This document shows, in pieces, positions 8,937-17,440 of a DNA stretch of 64,000 bases (position 1 is its first letter; each line of letters begins with the position of its first letter). Position numbers and translations under genes: made by a program. Source of the stretch: Anoxybacter fermentans (lineage in GTDB: Bacteria > Bacillota > Halanaerobiia > DY22613); NCBI RefSeq assembly GCF_003991135.1, contig NZ_CP016379.1:2480001-2544000 (forward strand), read 5' to 3'. The notes under the pieces were generated by a model. It was given only the letters and a program-made list of their open reading frames with translations, was not told the DNA's origin and ran no database searches.

Positions 8937-9884
8937 TTATGCTATAAAAGATTCCATTTTCACAGAATTATTTTTAAATGCTTCATAAAACTTTACCGGA
9001 GGCATATTTCGGATACTTCCATGCCTTCTTCTTTCATTATAATACTTCATATAATTACTTACTATGTCATATACTTCCATAAAACTTTTAAACTCATTAC
9101 GACTATAACATTCTTCTTCCAATATTGAACGAAATGCCTCTATATGTGCATTCATATTCGGGGTTTTTACAGGAATTCTTTCATGTTCTATACCTAATTC
9201 CTTACATAAGCTATCAAATTCATGCGAAATAAACTGAGAACCATTATCTGTCCTTACTTTTGGCATGTCCATTCTTTTTACTATACACCTTTTTCTTAAT
9301 GCATTTTTTAAAACTCTACAAGCATCTTTTGCTTTACAAGATAATCCTAAATGATAATCTATTATTGAACGGTCGAAAACGTCTATTAGTGATAGTTGAA
9401 AGAAAGATTGATCAGTTCCATAAATATATCCATATTTTATATCCATTTCCCATAGTTGATTTGGTGAATGTATCTTTTCTCTTTTTGCTAACCGACGAGG
9501 ATACCTTTGTTTAATTTTCCTCTGTGGCCTTAAGATACTCAATTCTTTGCATAGCCTATAAACCTTTTTATGATTAATTTGAAGATCATAGTCTTTTTGA
9601 AGACATACTGTCAGTTTACGATATCCATAAGGAAACCCATCTCCAGCAACCAACTCACATAACCATTTCTTAATTTGCTCATCAGAAATTTTTACATCTT
9701 TCCTGGTAAAGGAGTAACCAGGAATTGGTCTTCCTGAAGGTTTTCTAATACCAGCCTATTCTTTTGGTTTTCTTGTTATGTTCTCATAATATGTAGATGA
9801 AGATAAGCCGACAAAGCCTAAAACCAGGCTGGTCTTATATCCAAGTTCTATCCATTTCTTTGCTATGGCGACTTTGTCGGCTAT
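8937..9884 (-). pseudogene. IS3 transposase orfB with in-frame stop
   Basis: DDE integrase-core transposase in the -1 frame relative to orfA. The catalytic triad is intact: Asp in WEMDIKYG, Asp in RTDNGSQF, Glu in AHIEAFRS. An amber codon (TAG, bases 9756-9758) follows KPKE about 40 codons into the frame. The decayed second copy at 56.7 kb has CAG (Gln) at this position, so this is a simple C-to-T nonsense change. An HTH_21-like region (residues around VAGDGFPYGYRKLT) precedes the catalytic core. A truncated product could still start inside the frame, but the full OrfAB fusion cannot be made without suppression. Confidence 0.85.
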
Positions 9885-10192
9885 TGAGGGTTTACTTTAT
9901 CTCTAAGGTCCCTAAGAATTGCCAGTTCTAATTCTTTCTCAGCGAGAAGTTTTTTCAGCATATCATTCTCAGTACTTACTTTTTCTAATCTTCTCAAAAC
10001 TTCTAAATACTGTTTTTCCTTGTCTCTTGGAAAAGATTCTGTAGAACCTTTTTGACGACTGGATTTAATCCAGCTATAAACAGTTTGCCTTGAAATTTCA
10101 TGGCGACGTGCAACTAATGCAATATTACCAACCAATCGACATTCTTCAATTATTTGCTGTTTGAATTCATCAGAATATTTTTTACGTTTCAT
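9881..10192 (-). CDS. IS3 transposase orfA (DNA-binding helix-turn-helix)
   Basis: Protein of 103 residues starting MKRKKYSDEFKQQII. It has the HTH motif VARRHEISRQTVYSWI followed by a leucine-rich coiled coil (residues about 55-95), the normal OrfA layout. GGGGG lies 8 bases before the ATG at 10192. It ends PQ-stop, with orfB entered by a -1 shift in the overlap, as is usual for IS3 elements. Because orfB has a nonsense codon, this OrfA is probably only a relic or a regulator. Confidence 0.85.
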   Translation of the reverse strand: MKRKKYSDEFKQQIIEECRLVGNIALVARRHEISRQTVYSWIKSSRQKGSTESFPRDKEKQYLEVLRRLEKVSTENDMLKKLLAEKELELAILRDLRDKVNPQ

Positions 10193-10274
10193 GAATAATA
10201 CCCCCTCTATCATTATTATATCATTTTCATACTTTATCTCCAAACCTATTAGGGGGCTATTATTAGGGGGCTAT

Positions 10275-10721
10275 ATAGTATACTACCAGACGGACAAACT
10301 TTACTAATGCCCAAAATCGAAGTAGACACATACTGGACAAGTCTACCCGATGAGCCGGAAGTTATTTATCGAACTTTATAAAAAACATGGCGCCAGCGAG
10401 CAATTTCATAGTGAGATAAAAACAGATTTAGATCTGGAAAGACTGCCGAGCGGCAAATTTGCTACCAACAATCTGATTTTACATCTTGGTGTACTGGCTT
10501 ATAACATATTGCGAATAATAGGCCAAATGATGGTTTGTTCTACGAAAACTCCTTTGCGTAAAAAAGCCCAACGCAGACCTATTAGAACAGTCATTCATAA
10601 TTTGATTTATTTAGCATGTCGTTTGGTTTACCATGCTCGGCAATATAAACTTTCATTTGGGCGTCATAGTCCATGGTTTTTAGTTTTTAAGGAGATTTAT
10701 CAAAAGCTATCTTACGTATGA
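10275..10721 (+). pseudogene. IS1380-family transposase, C-terminal remnant
   Basis: Only the last third of the gene remains. Bases from about 10275 read DGQTLLMPKIEVDTYW then TSLPDEPEVI. The frame then breaks near 10360-10370, and a second frame continues IELYKKHGASEQFHSE, then DLERLPSGKFATNN, which is the conserved end of IS1380-type DDE transposases. So it is both 5'-truncated (at the IS3 border) and frameshifted. The stop codon (TGA at 10719-10721) is made by the first bases of an adjoining fragment of the 220-bp repeat family. Not functional. Confidence 0.8.
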
Positions 10722-10790
10722 TTAAACTGCAAAAAGCTAATTTTGAGCACTATTGAAATTTTTAGTTAAACCATCTTAGTGAGATTTTAA
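10720..10790 (+). repeat. Fragment of the 220-bp inverted-repeat element (left end)
   Basis: Begins GATTAAACTGCAAAAAGC and continues with the GAGC..AGAAATTTTT.. CATCTTAGTGAGATTT pattern seen in the full copies at 29517, 35496 and elsewhere, then diverges. Only the left third survives. It provides the stop codon of the IS1380 remnant, so it probably inserted into that gene's end. Confidence 0.75.
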
Positions 10791-11006
10791 CAAGCAGATA
10801 AAGTTAGAAATTGACTTTTTATGGATCTTTTATAGATTTCGGAAAAAGGTAGTATTTTATTGTCTTTTTTGAGACTAATAAAATAGTAATATATGTTTAT
10901 TAATAATCAAATTACTTTATTGCTATATTTTGTCTTATAGACCTTCATGATGCTTTTCGCATCACCAGCTGAACTATGAAAACTATACTTTGCCCAACAA
11001 TTGTTA

Positions 11007-11012
11007 TATAAT
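11007..11012 (+). promoter_or_regulatory. -10 element for the candidate bridge RNA
   Basis: Perfect TATAAT whose expected start point (about 7 bases downstream) coincides with G11020, the first base of the closing stem of the RNA described next. A matching -35 box is poor (TATACT at 10984). Confidence 0.5.
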
Positions 11013-11019
11013 ATAAATC

Positions 11020-11173
11020 GAAGTTAGAGATAGAGACCGGGTCTAACTGGTACTGTGAGTCCGACTCATAGACGGGTCCGACAACTTACATGTATCACTG
11101 ATTGTCGCTTCCTTTTTTAAGGAAAGCACGCATAATAGATTGTTTTTATAAATTAAGTTGTCACTCTAACTTC
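11020..11173 (+). ncRNA. Candidate IS110 bridge RNA
   Basis: A 154-base segment closed by a perfect 10-bp stem, GAAGTTAGAG (11020-11029) with CTCTAACTTC (11164-11173). Inside, one arm pairs GACC/GGTC (11035-11038 with 11075-11078), GTCTA/TAGAC (11041-11045 with 11069-11073) and TGAGT/ACTCA around a CCG loop, leaving a 10-base one-sided loop. A second arm pairs CGACAA/TTGTCG (11079-11084 with 11102-11107) around a 17-base loop. A third hairpin (CTTCCTT/AAGGAAAG) follows. Known: bridge RNAs of IS110 elements lie in the non-coding end next to the recombinase and have internal loops that pair with target and donor DNA. Which loop does which is not resolved here. Confidence 0.65.
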
Positions 11174-11211
11174 ATTTTTTTTCTTTAATTTTCTTCCGGA
11201 AGGTGATGCAT

Positions 11212-12435
11212 ATGCAAATACTTCATGAAAGATGTTGTGGTCTTGATGTCCACAAAAAAAGTATCACTGCCTGCATCATTACTCCTGAAGGCAAAAAGAT
11301 TAGAACTTTCGGCACCATGACGGCTGATATTTTAGAACTTGTAGACTGGATTAAGCAAAATAAATGCAGCTGTGTGGCAATGGAAAGTACAGGCGTTTAT
11401 TGGAAACCCATCTACAATCTTTTGGAAGTTGAACAGATTGAAACACTTGTTGTAAATGCCAGACATATCAAGGCGGTTCCAGGGCGAAAGACTGATGTTA
11501 AAGATGCTGAATGGATTGCTGAACTTTTGCAATATGGCTTATTAAAAGGCAGCTATATCCCCAGCCGTGAACAAAGAGAACTTCAAGAATTAATTCGCTA
11601 TCGTCGCAGTTTGATTGATGAACGTTCCAGAGAGGTTAACCGGCTTCAAAAAATTTTAGAAGGTGCTAATATCAAACTTTCTTCTGTCGCTACTGATATT
11701 TTGGGCAAATCTGGACGTAAAATGCTTGAACAAATTATCAATAGTGATAAGCCCGATCCAAAAATTATTGCGCAATCAGCAAAAGGTAAACTACGAAATA
11801 AAATACCTCTTTTAGAAAAAGCATTACATGGACTTATTGGACATCATCAAAAAATGATTTTATCTGTCCAACTGAGGCATATTGACTTTTTAGATCAACA
11901 AATTGAAGAGCTTAATCTTGAAATAGAAAGACGCATGCGCCCTTTTGAAGATTGCCTGGAGCTTTTAGATACTATCCCAGGAGTTGGAAGACGCATTGCT
12001 GAACAAATTATTGCAGAAATCGGTGTAGATATGAGTAGATTCCCTTCATCCAAGCATCTGGCATCATGGGCCGGGATAGCTCCAGGCAACAATGAAAGTG
12101 CCGGAAAGCGAAAATCCGGACGAACGACAAAAGGAAATAAGCACCTTCGATCAACATTAGTTGAAGCTGCCAGGTCTGCCTCTCGAACAAAAAATACTTA
12201 TCTTTCCGCCCAATACCGCAGACTTGCCGCCCGCCGCGGGTCTAATCGCGCCTGTATAGCTGTTGCCCACACAATTTTAACAATTGTTTATCACATTTTA
12301 AAGAAAAAACAGCCGTATCAAGAACTTGGTGCCGATTATTTTGAAAAAAGAAAGGAAAGTAAAATTGTAAATAACTTGATTCGTAAATTAGAAAGATTAG
12401 GCTATAGTATTAGCATTAAGAAAAAAAGTGCATAA
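11212..12435 (+). CDS. IS110-family RNA-guided recombinase (transposase)
   Basis: Protein of 407 residues with both IS110 domains. The N-terminal RuvC-like DEDD domain shows Asp12 in GLDVHKKS, Glu58 in AMESTGVYW, and Asp95 and Asp98 in GRKTDVKDAEW. The C-terminal Tnp domain shows LLDTIPGVG, SWAGIAPGNNESAGKRK with the presumed catalytic serine near 295, and a helical tail. A coiled coil lies between (about 130-240). ATG 11212 is chosen because GGAAGG lies 8 bases before it; GTG 11203 overlaps that site. No disruption is seen, so the element is likely still active. Confidence 0.93.
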   Translation: MQILHERCCGLDVHKKSITACIITPEGKKIRTFGTMTADILELVDWIKQNKCSCVAMESTGVYWKPIYNLLEVEQIETLVVNARHIKAVPGRKTDVKDAEWIAELLQYGLLKGSYIPSREQRELQELIRYRRSLIDERSREVNRLQKILEGANIKLSSVATDILGKSGRKMLEQIINSDKPDPKIIAQSAKGKLRNKIPLLEKALHGLIGHHQKMILSVQLRHIDFLDQQIEELNLEIERRMRPFEDCLELLDTIPGVGRRIAEQIIAEIGVDMSRFPSSKHLASWAGIAPGNNESAGKRKSGRTTKGNKHLRSTLVEAARSASRTKNTYLSAQYRRLAARRGSNRACIAVAHTILTIVYHILKKKQPYQELGADYFEKRKESKIVNNLIRKLERLGYSISIKKKSA

Positions 12436-12467
12436 AAAATTTTATATACAAATATAGACCTAGAGTT

Positions 12468-12514
12468 CTGTTAAATTTTGGAATAACAGAACTTAGGAGG
12501 GTTTTTTTTCTTTA
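12468..12514 (+). terminator. Hairpin with T-tract after the IS110 recombinase gene
   Basis: AGTTCTGTTA (about 12470) pairs with TAACAGAACT (about 12488), followed at a short distance by a run of eight T. It would end transcripts leaving the IS110 gene. The right border of the element is probably close by. Confidence 0.5.
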
Positions 12515-12516
12515 AA

Positions 12517-12815
12517 ATTGGTTTTCAGAATAGAATAGATAACTTAATATTGCAGCGTTAGCTATTACTGTTGCTACTACTATTTGAACAAGTTCTTCTA
12601 TACTGGCAAATTTCCATAAACTTTTATAAAATTTAAAGTAGTAAAACACAATTATTTTAATAGTAGTTATAGCCAAAATATTATCTAAGTACTTAGAAAA
12701 ATATTCAGAAGATAAAACCCCCTCAAACCTTAAGTAAAAAGCTAGATAGAAAGCTAAATTTATTAAAATTATGTCTATTATAATGAGATATATGGTTGTT
12801 ATTTTTTTGCATCAT
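12517..12815 (-). pseudogene. CapD/PglF-like dehydratase, N-terminal fragment
   Basis: About 98 codons on the minus strand read IIIDIILINLAFYLAF, LRFEGVL, then IEELVQIVVATVIA before running into the IS110 side. This matches the membrane N-terminus of the intact CapD at 26533-28398 in the same order (CDIVF.. LRFEGTL.. LHELVSIIQGV). The catalytic Rossmann domains are gone. The natural start appears frameshifted in a run of seven A bases near 12810. It lies at the promoter-distal end of the AT-rich glycan block and is probably that block's own capD, cut when the IS110 element arrived. Confidence 0.75.
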
Positions 12816-12973
12816 TAAAATCCCTTTTATAATTTAGTTTTTTAAAAAAACTAATCTTTAAACTGTTTAATCACTTTATTTATCAATAAGGACGTCTTCT
12901 TACTAACCCCTCCACTTCATATATTTCATATTTGACATATACCCTAACTATATGATTAAATTGTTTTTTATAT

Positions 12974-14503
12974 TTATGTATTTGCTGTACTTCTTTTTAA
13001 TTTCTTTTTTAATGCAATCACTATAATATCCACTTCTTCTATCTTCATAAAGTAAATAATGATAAAGTATACTATTGCACCTATACCAATTGAAGTTAAT
13101 AAAGATAAATTAGCACCTATATAGTTTAATAAAATGTTGTAAGAAATTTTAGCAATAAGCCCCATCACCAATGAAGCACATAAGACTTTTATAAATGAAA
13201 TGGTTATGTGCTTCATACCGAATGGGCCTATTTTCTTTCTTAGACTAATAAATAATAATACCGTACAAAATATAGCCGATATACTTGTTGCTAATGCAAG
13301 TCCACCTATACCTAAAAACTTGGATAAAATTATGTTTAAAATGATATTCATAACCATAGCTATAGCTGCATTAATCATAGGTGTCTTTGTGTCTTGTAAA
13401 GAATAAAAGGCTCTTGATAAAACTTCCCTTAAACCAAAACCAATCATACCTATAGAATAAAAGAACAAAGCATAAGAAGTCATAGATATAGCTTGTACAT
13501 CAAATGCACCTCTTCCAAATAACAATCTTACTACCGGCTCTGCAAATATCATAGCTCCTACTGTAGCTGGTAGGACTAATAAGTTGACAGAACTTATAGC
13601 CTCTGCTAAAGATTTTTTTAGTCCGGTCATATTATTTTCTGCAACCATTTTGGAAATCATGGGGTACATAACAGTAACTATAGATAGTACAAATATACCT
13701 TGTACAAATCCATTAAGCCTATTGGCATAGTTAAGAGCTGATATTCCCCCTGTAGCTATCTGAGAAGCTAAGGTTCTATCTACTAAGATATTTATTTGAT
13801 TTACTGATACTCCTATTATTATTGGAAGGGCTATATATGCCATGGTTTTTATATATTCATCTTTTATATTTAAAATAAACTTGTATCTATATCCTTTTTT
13901 ATATGCAAACGGTAATACTAAAAGCAATTGAGATGCGATAGCTATTACGCTACCTATTGATAATACTAAAATATTTGCTTTAGAACTAATAAATATTGAT
14001 AATATTATGAAAAAATTCATTGGAAAACCAACTAATGCCGTTATAGTATAGTCTCCTTTTAGTTGAAGAAACCCATTGAATATATATATAAGGCCTGTAA
14101 AATATATGCCTAGTAAGCTAATCTTTGTAAACTGTACTGCTAATGTTAAAGTTTCTGCTTCAAAACCTGATGCAAACACCTTAACTATTTGATTTGTAAA
14201 TAAAAATCCTAAAATAATTATAACAGTACATATAACTATTAATATGTTTACCAGATTGTTAGTATATCTGTTAGCATCTTCCACTCCATTGTTACTTTCT
14301 ATTTTACTATACATAGGAATATAACCTGTAGATATACCTGTTCCTATGAAAGAAAAAATAACCATGGGTATTGTAATAGATATTAAATAGGCATCACTAA
14401 TGTTTGATGCCCCATAAAAATATGAAAGGGTTATATCCCTAGCAAATCCAAATATTTTAGAGAATATGGTTATTAACATTAAAAGTAATGCAGTTTTTCT
14501 CAT
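12974..14503 (-). CDS. MurJ/MviN-family lipid-linked oligosaccharide flippase
   Basis: Polytopic membrane protein of 509 residues with about 13-14 hydrophobic segments. It carries MurJ family landmarks: TIFSKIFGFARDITLSYFYGAS at the start, DAYLISITIP, and FGRGAFD after the eighth segment. In peptidoglycan synthesis MurJ flips lipid II. Here it is the last gene of a glycan block that lacks any PST-type Wzx, so it probably flips the undecaprenyl-linked repeat unit. GAGG lies 7 bases before the ATG. The AT-rich composition matches its neighbours and not the lipopolysaccharide block. Confidence 0.85.
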   Translation of the reverse strand: MRKTALLLMLITIFSKIFGFARDITLSYFYGASNISDAYLISITIPMVIFSFIGTGISTGYIPMYSKIESNNGVEDANRYTNNLVNILIVICTVIIILGFLFTNQIVKVFASGFEAETLTLAVQFTKISLLGIYFTGLIYIFNGFLQLKGDYTITALVGFPMNFFIILSIFISSKANILVLSIGSVIAIASQLLLVLPFAYKKGYRYKFILNIKDEYIKTMAYIALPIIIGVSVNQINILVDRTLASQIATGGISALNYANRLNGFVQGIFVLSIVTVMYPMISKMVAENNMTGLKKSLAEAISSVNLLVLPATVGAMIFAEPVVRLLFGRGAFDVQAISMTSYALFFYSIGMIGFGLREVLSRAFYSLQDTKTPMINAAIAMVMNIILNIILSKFLGIGGLALATSISAIFCTVLLFISLRKKIGPFGMKHITISFIKVLCASLVMGLIAKISYNILLNYIGANLSLLTSIGIGAIVYFIIIYFMKIEEVDIIVIALKKKLKRSTANT

Positions 14504-14517
14504 TGAATTACCTCATC

Positions 14518-14916
14518 TCATCTTATCAATTTAAAATTAAAATCTTGCTTAATTTTAGTAGTAGATATTCCTGGTGTTCTTGGAAGATATATAACTTCAC
14601 AATATTCCTTTAAAAAATCAAACTTCCCAGTCCAGTCATCTCCCATAACAAATATATCAACTTTATATTCTATAACATCTTTAATCTTTTGTTCCCAACT
14701 TTCTTCAGGTATTACTAAATCTACATACCTAATTGATTCTAATAATGCCTTCCTCTCTTCATATGAAAAATATGATTTTTTACCTTTAATGCTATTAAAA
14801 CTATCAGTTGATAATCCTACAATTAGATAATCTCCTAACTGTTTAGCTCTACGAAGTAAATTAATGTGTCCATAATGTAGTAAATCAAAAGTTCCATACG
14901 TTAAAACTCGCTTCAT
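14518..14916 (-). CDS. tagD: Glycerol-3-phosphate cytidylyltransferase
   Basis: Makes CDP-glycerol from CTP and sn-glycerol-3-phosphate in the cytoplasm. The 132-residue protein has the nucleotidyltransferase motif HYGH (residues 14-17) in GTFDLLHYGHINLL and the ISTTKIKQ motif near 116-123, both diagnostic of this small family. The length is normal. It overlaps the stop of the licD-like gene by four bases (ATGA), so the two are translationally coupled. Together they suggest phosphoglycerol decoration of the surface glycan. A role in teichoic acid is unlikely because no teichoic acid polymerase is nearby. Confidence 0.85.
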   Translation of the reverse strand: MKRVLTYGTFDLLHYGHINLLRRAKQLGDYLIVGLSTDSFNSIKGKKSYFSYEERKALLESIRYVDLVIPEESWEQKIKDVIEYKVDIFVMGDDWTGKFDFLKEYCEVIYLPRTPGISTTKIKQDFNFKLIR

Positions 14917-15758
14917 TCTTCATCACTCCCGAAATCTATTTCTATAATACCATGTCGGTTATATCTTTTATTTTCTGGTGGTGGCTTCATATAATCACCA
15001 TAAAAATGCGTAAGATAACTATGATAATCTTTTGGACACAGAAAATCTTTATTTTCAAATTTAATAGTAGTTAAATCCTTAATCCATTCTCTTTTTATAC
15101 TTTCTTTTTTATAACCATATGAACCTCCGATAGCAACAATCAAATCAGTGTTCATAGTATTATATTTTTTCATTTCCTTTTCTAACAATTTTTTCATTTT
15201 ATTAATTGATATGAATTTAGTTATAAAGTATAAAAATTTATAAATTATTTTTTTTATTTTTCCACCGTCTAGCCACACTTCATATCCAAGTTTAGAGAAT
15301 ATAAGTCTCTTTAATAAATAAATTTTTATACTATGAACTTTTCTTGCAATTAAATTTTCTGGAACATTATCAAATGGAAATATGTCAATATAAATTCCTT
15401 TATGTCCTTCTACTTTAGATGAATTTTTCTCAACAAATCTTGTCCCATTTTTCCTTATTTTCGCAAATGGTTGACCAAAATTAATATCTTCATCCCAAGT
15501 TTGCAAAACATATTTTGATGAAAGTTCTGTTTTAGCAATTGTTATAAATTTTTCATAATCTTCACGCAACATTCCTATATCCATATCATCATCCCAAGGA
15601 ATAAATCCGCCATGCCTAACTGCGCCAAGCAAAGTACCCGCTATTAAAAAATATTTTATATTATATAAATCACAAATTCTTTTTACTTCTAACGCCATTT
15701 CTAATTGAACTCTATGCACTTTATCCAATTGTTTTTGTATTTTTATAACCTCTTCCAT
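14913..15758 (-). CDS. LicD-family phosphotransferase
   Basis: Protein of 281 residues with the LicD core GTLLGAVRHGG followed by IPWDDDMDIGM (residues 41-63), the nucleotidyltransferase-fold metal site. LicD-type proteins transfer phosphocholine or related phosphopolyol groups from a CDP-activated donor to a sugar. Because a CDP-glycerol synthase gene overlaps it, phosphoglycerol is the best guess for the group moved. The start at 15758 is chosen from AAAGGAG 10 bases upstream; an in-frame ATG 48 bases earlier has no such site. It lies inside the AT-rich glycan block. Confidence 0.85.
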   Translation of the reverse strand: MEEVIKIQKQLDKVHRVQLEMALEVKRICDLYNIKYFLIAGTLLGAVRHGGFIPWDDDMDIGMLREDYEKFITIAKTELSSKYVLQTWDEDINFGQPFAKIRKNGTRFVEKNSSKVEGHKGIYIDIFPFDNVPENLIARKVHSIKIYLLKRLIFSKLGYEVWLDGGKIKKIIYKFLYFITKFISINKMKKLLEKEMKKYNTMNTDLIVAIGGSYGYKKESIKREWIKDLTTIKFENKDFLCPKDYHSYLTHFYGDYMKPPPENKRYNRHGIIEIDFGSDEE

Positions 15759-16065
15759 ATTAACATAACTCCTTTCCAGACTTAAAAAATATTCGAGGTA
15801 TCCCATAACACTTTTTAAGTGTAAAACTTATTAATCTAAAATAATAACTAATGGCGATGCTCTTTTATTTCTTCTCCTTCAATATACTTTCATTATTATT
15901 TTCTTTGCTTCCAACACCGATTCAAGCTGAATATTGTTAATCTTTCTTGATTCTTCTTGGTTCACAATCACTACCTTCATTTAAATCTGTCCCTTTCGCT
16001 ATTTAAGTAGTAAGAATTCCATTTGAAACACTAGCAATCCTAAATTTAAATCATGATATATAACT

Positions 16066-17415
16066 TTAATTCACCATACTCTTTATTTTTAATCCATTTA
16101 TCATACTGGCAATGTAGTAGACAATTGCTAAAAAAATAACACCTCTTAAGATAATTATTGGTGAGTAAAGATACCATCTAAAGACAGAACTTATAACATA
16201 TACTGATAAACATTTCTTAAAGCCAACAGTGTCAAAATTTAAACTGTTAATGATCTTCGTATAAATAGTTATTATCAAGGCGGATACAACAACTCCCGCC
16301 CATCCAAGATAAAATTGGAAATGGTAGGGAAGCACTCCACCATTATAGTGATGGTAAAATTTTAAAGTGTATATAGGTAAACTACTATTTTGTATCCTTC
16401 CCCCAAAGAAAATTGATAAGAAGAATTGCTTAAACAGATCTAATCTTTGATTTATTGATAACATCTCTTCAACTTTTAAAAATGTTAACGATGTGAAATA
16501 TGCAGAATATGAAGTATCTAATGCAAACATTCTTGTTTGTATGTTATTAATAACTCCTTTTATAGCATCTATCGAAAGGTTTAACATGGTACGCTCCTGT
16601 CCAATTAATGACATCATAATAAAACCTACTAGCACAAACGGGATCAATCTAGAGATTTTTGTCTTATATGCATAGAACATTATAAAATATAAAAGAATTA
16701 ATTGAAGCCCAATTATCCTTCCGCCAAAAAAGAAATTTTGTAATGCAAATAATACTAAAATTATTGATAAAATCATTTTAGAATACTTGTTCTTGGCTGT
16801 AAAATAAAATCCAACAATGAAAAAAATTAAACTGTATTCATACAATGGACTTGGCCTTCCTCTAACTCCTAAAACATCAGGTCTGTCAAATTGAAAAATT
16901 AAAATATATAGTAATATTAACCCTATTCCCAATGTGAGTAAGTGTACATTATGAGGATTTTTGTTGATAAACATATTTTCCTTAATAAATAAGGGTTTTA
17001 TATGTGTAGGCATAAAAATTATCAATGACAATAAAAATAAAAAAAGTATATTTACACCTATATGAGAAACAGGATCATTTGAAAAAGACGTGAAATAACT
17101 AGAAGACAGTTTATTAATATAGTTTGGCATTATAATGCTGTAATTAAAATATGCTAGTATGGAATACAAGACAAATAGGTTAATGTTTTTCCTTACATGA
17201 ATTACTAAATAAACAGATAAAACAAGCACAGACCAAGCGATTATCTGAGAACTGTTTTGAGAAAATCCATTAGCGGTATTCAATAAGAAAATACTAGTAA
17301 ATATAAGAATAACGATATATTTAACAAAAGCCCTTATACTTAATGAAAACATATATCTAGATTTTCTATTGTTAGTGTGCTTCTGAACCTCCGTGATATT
17401 ATTTATGCTTACCAT
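16066..17415 (-). CDS. Wzy-like O-antigen / capsule repeat-unit polymerase
   Basis: Integral membrane protein of about 449 residues with 10-12 hydrophobic segments and a large loop around residues 285-355, the general layout of oligosaccharide repeat-unit polymerases. These proteins have low sequence conservation, so the assignment depends on topology and position between glycosyltransferase and licD genes. It would polymerise the repeat units flipped by the MurJ-like protein. ATG 17415 is preferred over a GTG that sits too near the AAAGGAGGTG ribosome site. The 300 bases downstream, before licD, show no convincing gene. Confidence 0.75.
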   Translation of the reverse strand: MVSINNITEVQKHTNNRKSRYMFSLSIRAFVKYIVILIFTSIFLLNTANGFSQNSSQIIAWSVLVLSVYLVIHVRKNINLFVLYSILAYFNYSIIMPNYINKLSSSYFTSFSNDPVSHIGVNILFLFLLSLIIFMPTHIKPLFIKENMFINKNPHNVHLLTLGIGLILLYILIFQFDRPDVLGVRGRPSPLYEYSLIFFIVGFYFTAKNKYSKMILSIILVLFALQNFFFGGRIIGLQLILLYFIMFYAYKTKISRLIPFVLVGFIMMSLIGQERTMLNLSIDAIKGVINNIQTRMFALDTSYSAYFTSLTFLKVEEMLSINQRLDLFKQFFLSIFFGGRIQNSSLPIYTLKFYHHYNGGVLPYHFQFYLGWAGVVVSALIITIYTKIINSLNFDTVGFKKCLSVYVISSVFRWYLYSPIIILRGVIFLAIVYYIASMINGLKIKSMVN

Positions 17416-17440
17416 ATTTTCTAGCACACCTCCTTTTATT

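Larger units (their letters stand above)
8917..10273 (-). mobile_element. IS3-family element, inactivated
   Basis: Element carrying orfA and orfB on the minus strand, bounded by imperfect terminal repeats: TAACCCCATAATATTGGAGAT at the left, and the inverse of a TAGCCCCCTAATA-TTTGGAGAT type end at the right. The right end is tandemly duplicated (GGGGGCTATTATTA twice), so the exact border is uncertain. No clear target duplication was found. A second, more decayed copy of the same element lies at 56340-57140. The element abuts an IS1380 remnant and probably inserted into or next to it. Confidence 0.75.
10800..12435 (+). mobile_element. IS110-family insertion sequence
   Basis: Consists of a long non-coding left part (up to 11211) and one recombinase gene. 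IS110 elements lack terminal inverted repeats, so borders cannot be read directly: the left edge is somewhere between about 10800 and 11000, the right edge shortly after 12435. The long upstream non-coding part is the arrangement in which IS110 members encode a bridge RNA. On its right side it abuts a truncated capD gene, which it may have interrupted. Confidence 0.7.

Noticed and set aside
10720-10790. Repeat fragment read as the true right end of the IS1380 element
   Set aside because: The terminal sequence points inward in the wrong direction for a right end and equals the left end of the 220-bp family.
15879-15980. 33-codon frame between the Wzy-like and licD genes (minus strand)
   Set aside because: Weak ribosome site, no recognisable feature, short; could be a relic but cannot be supported.
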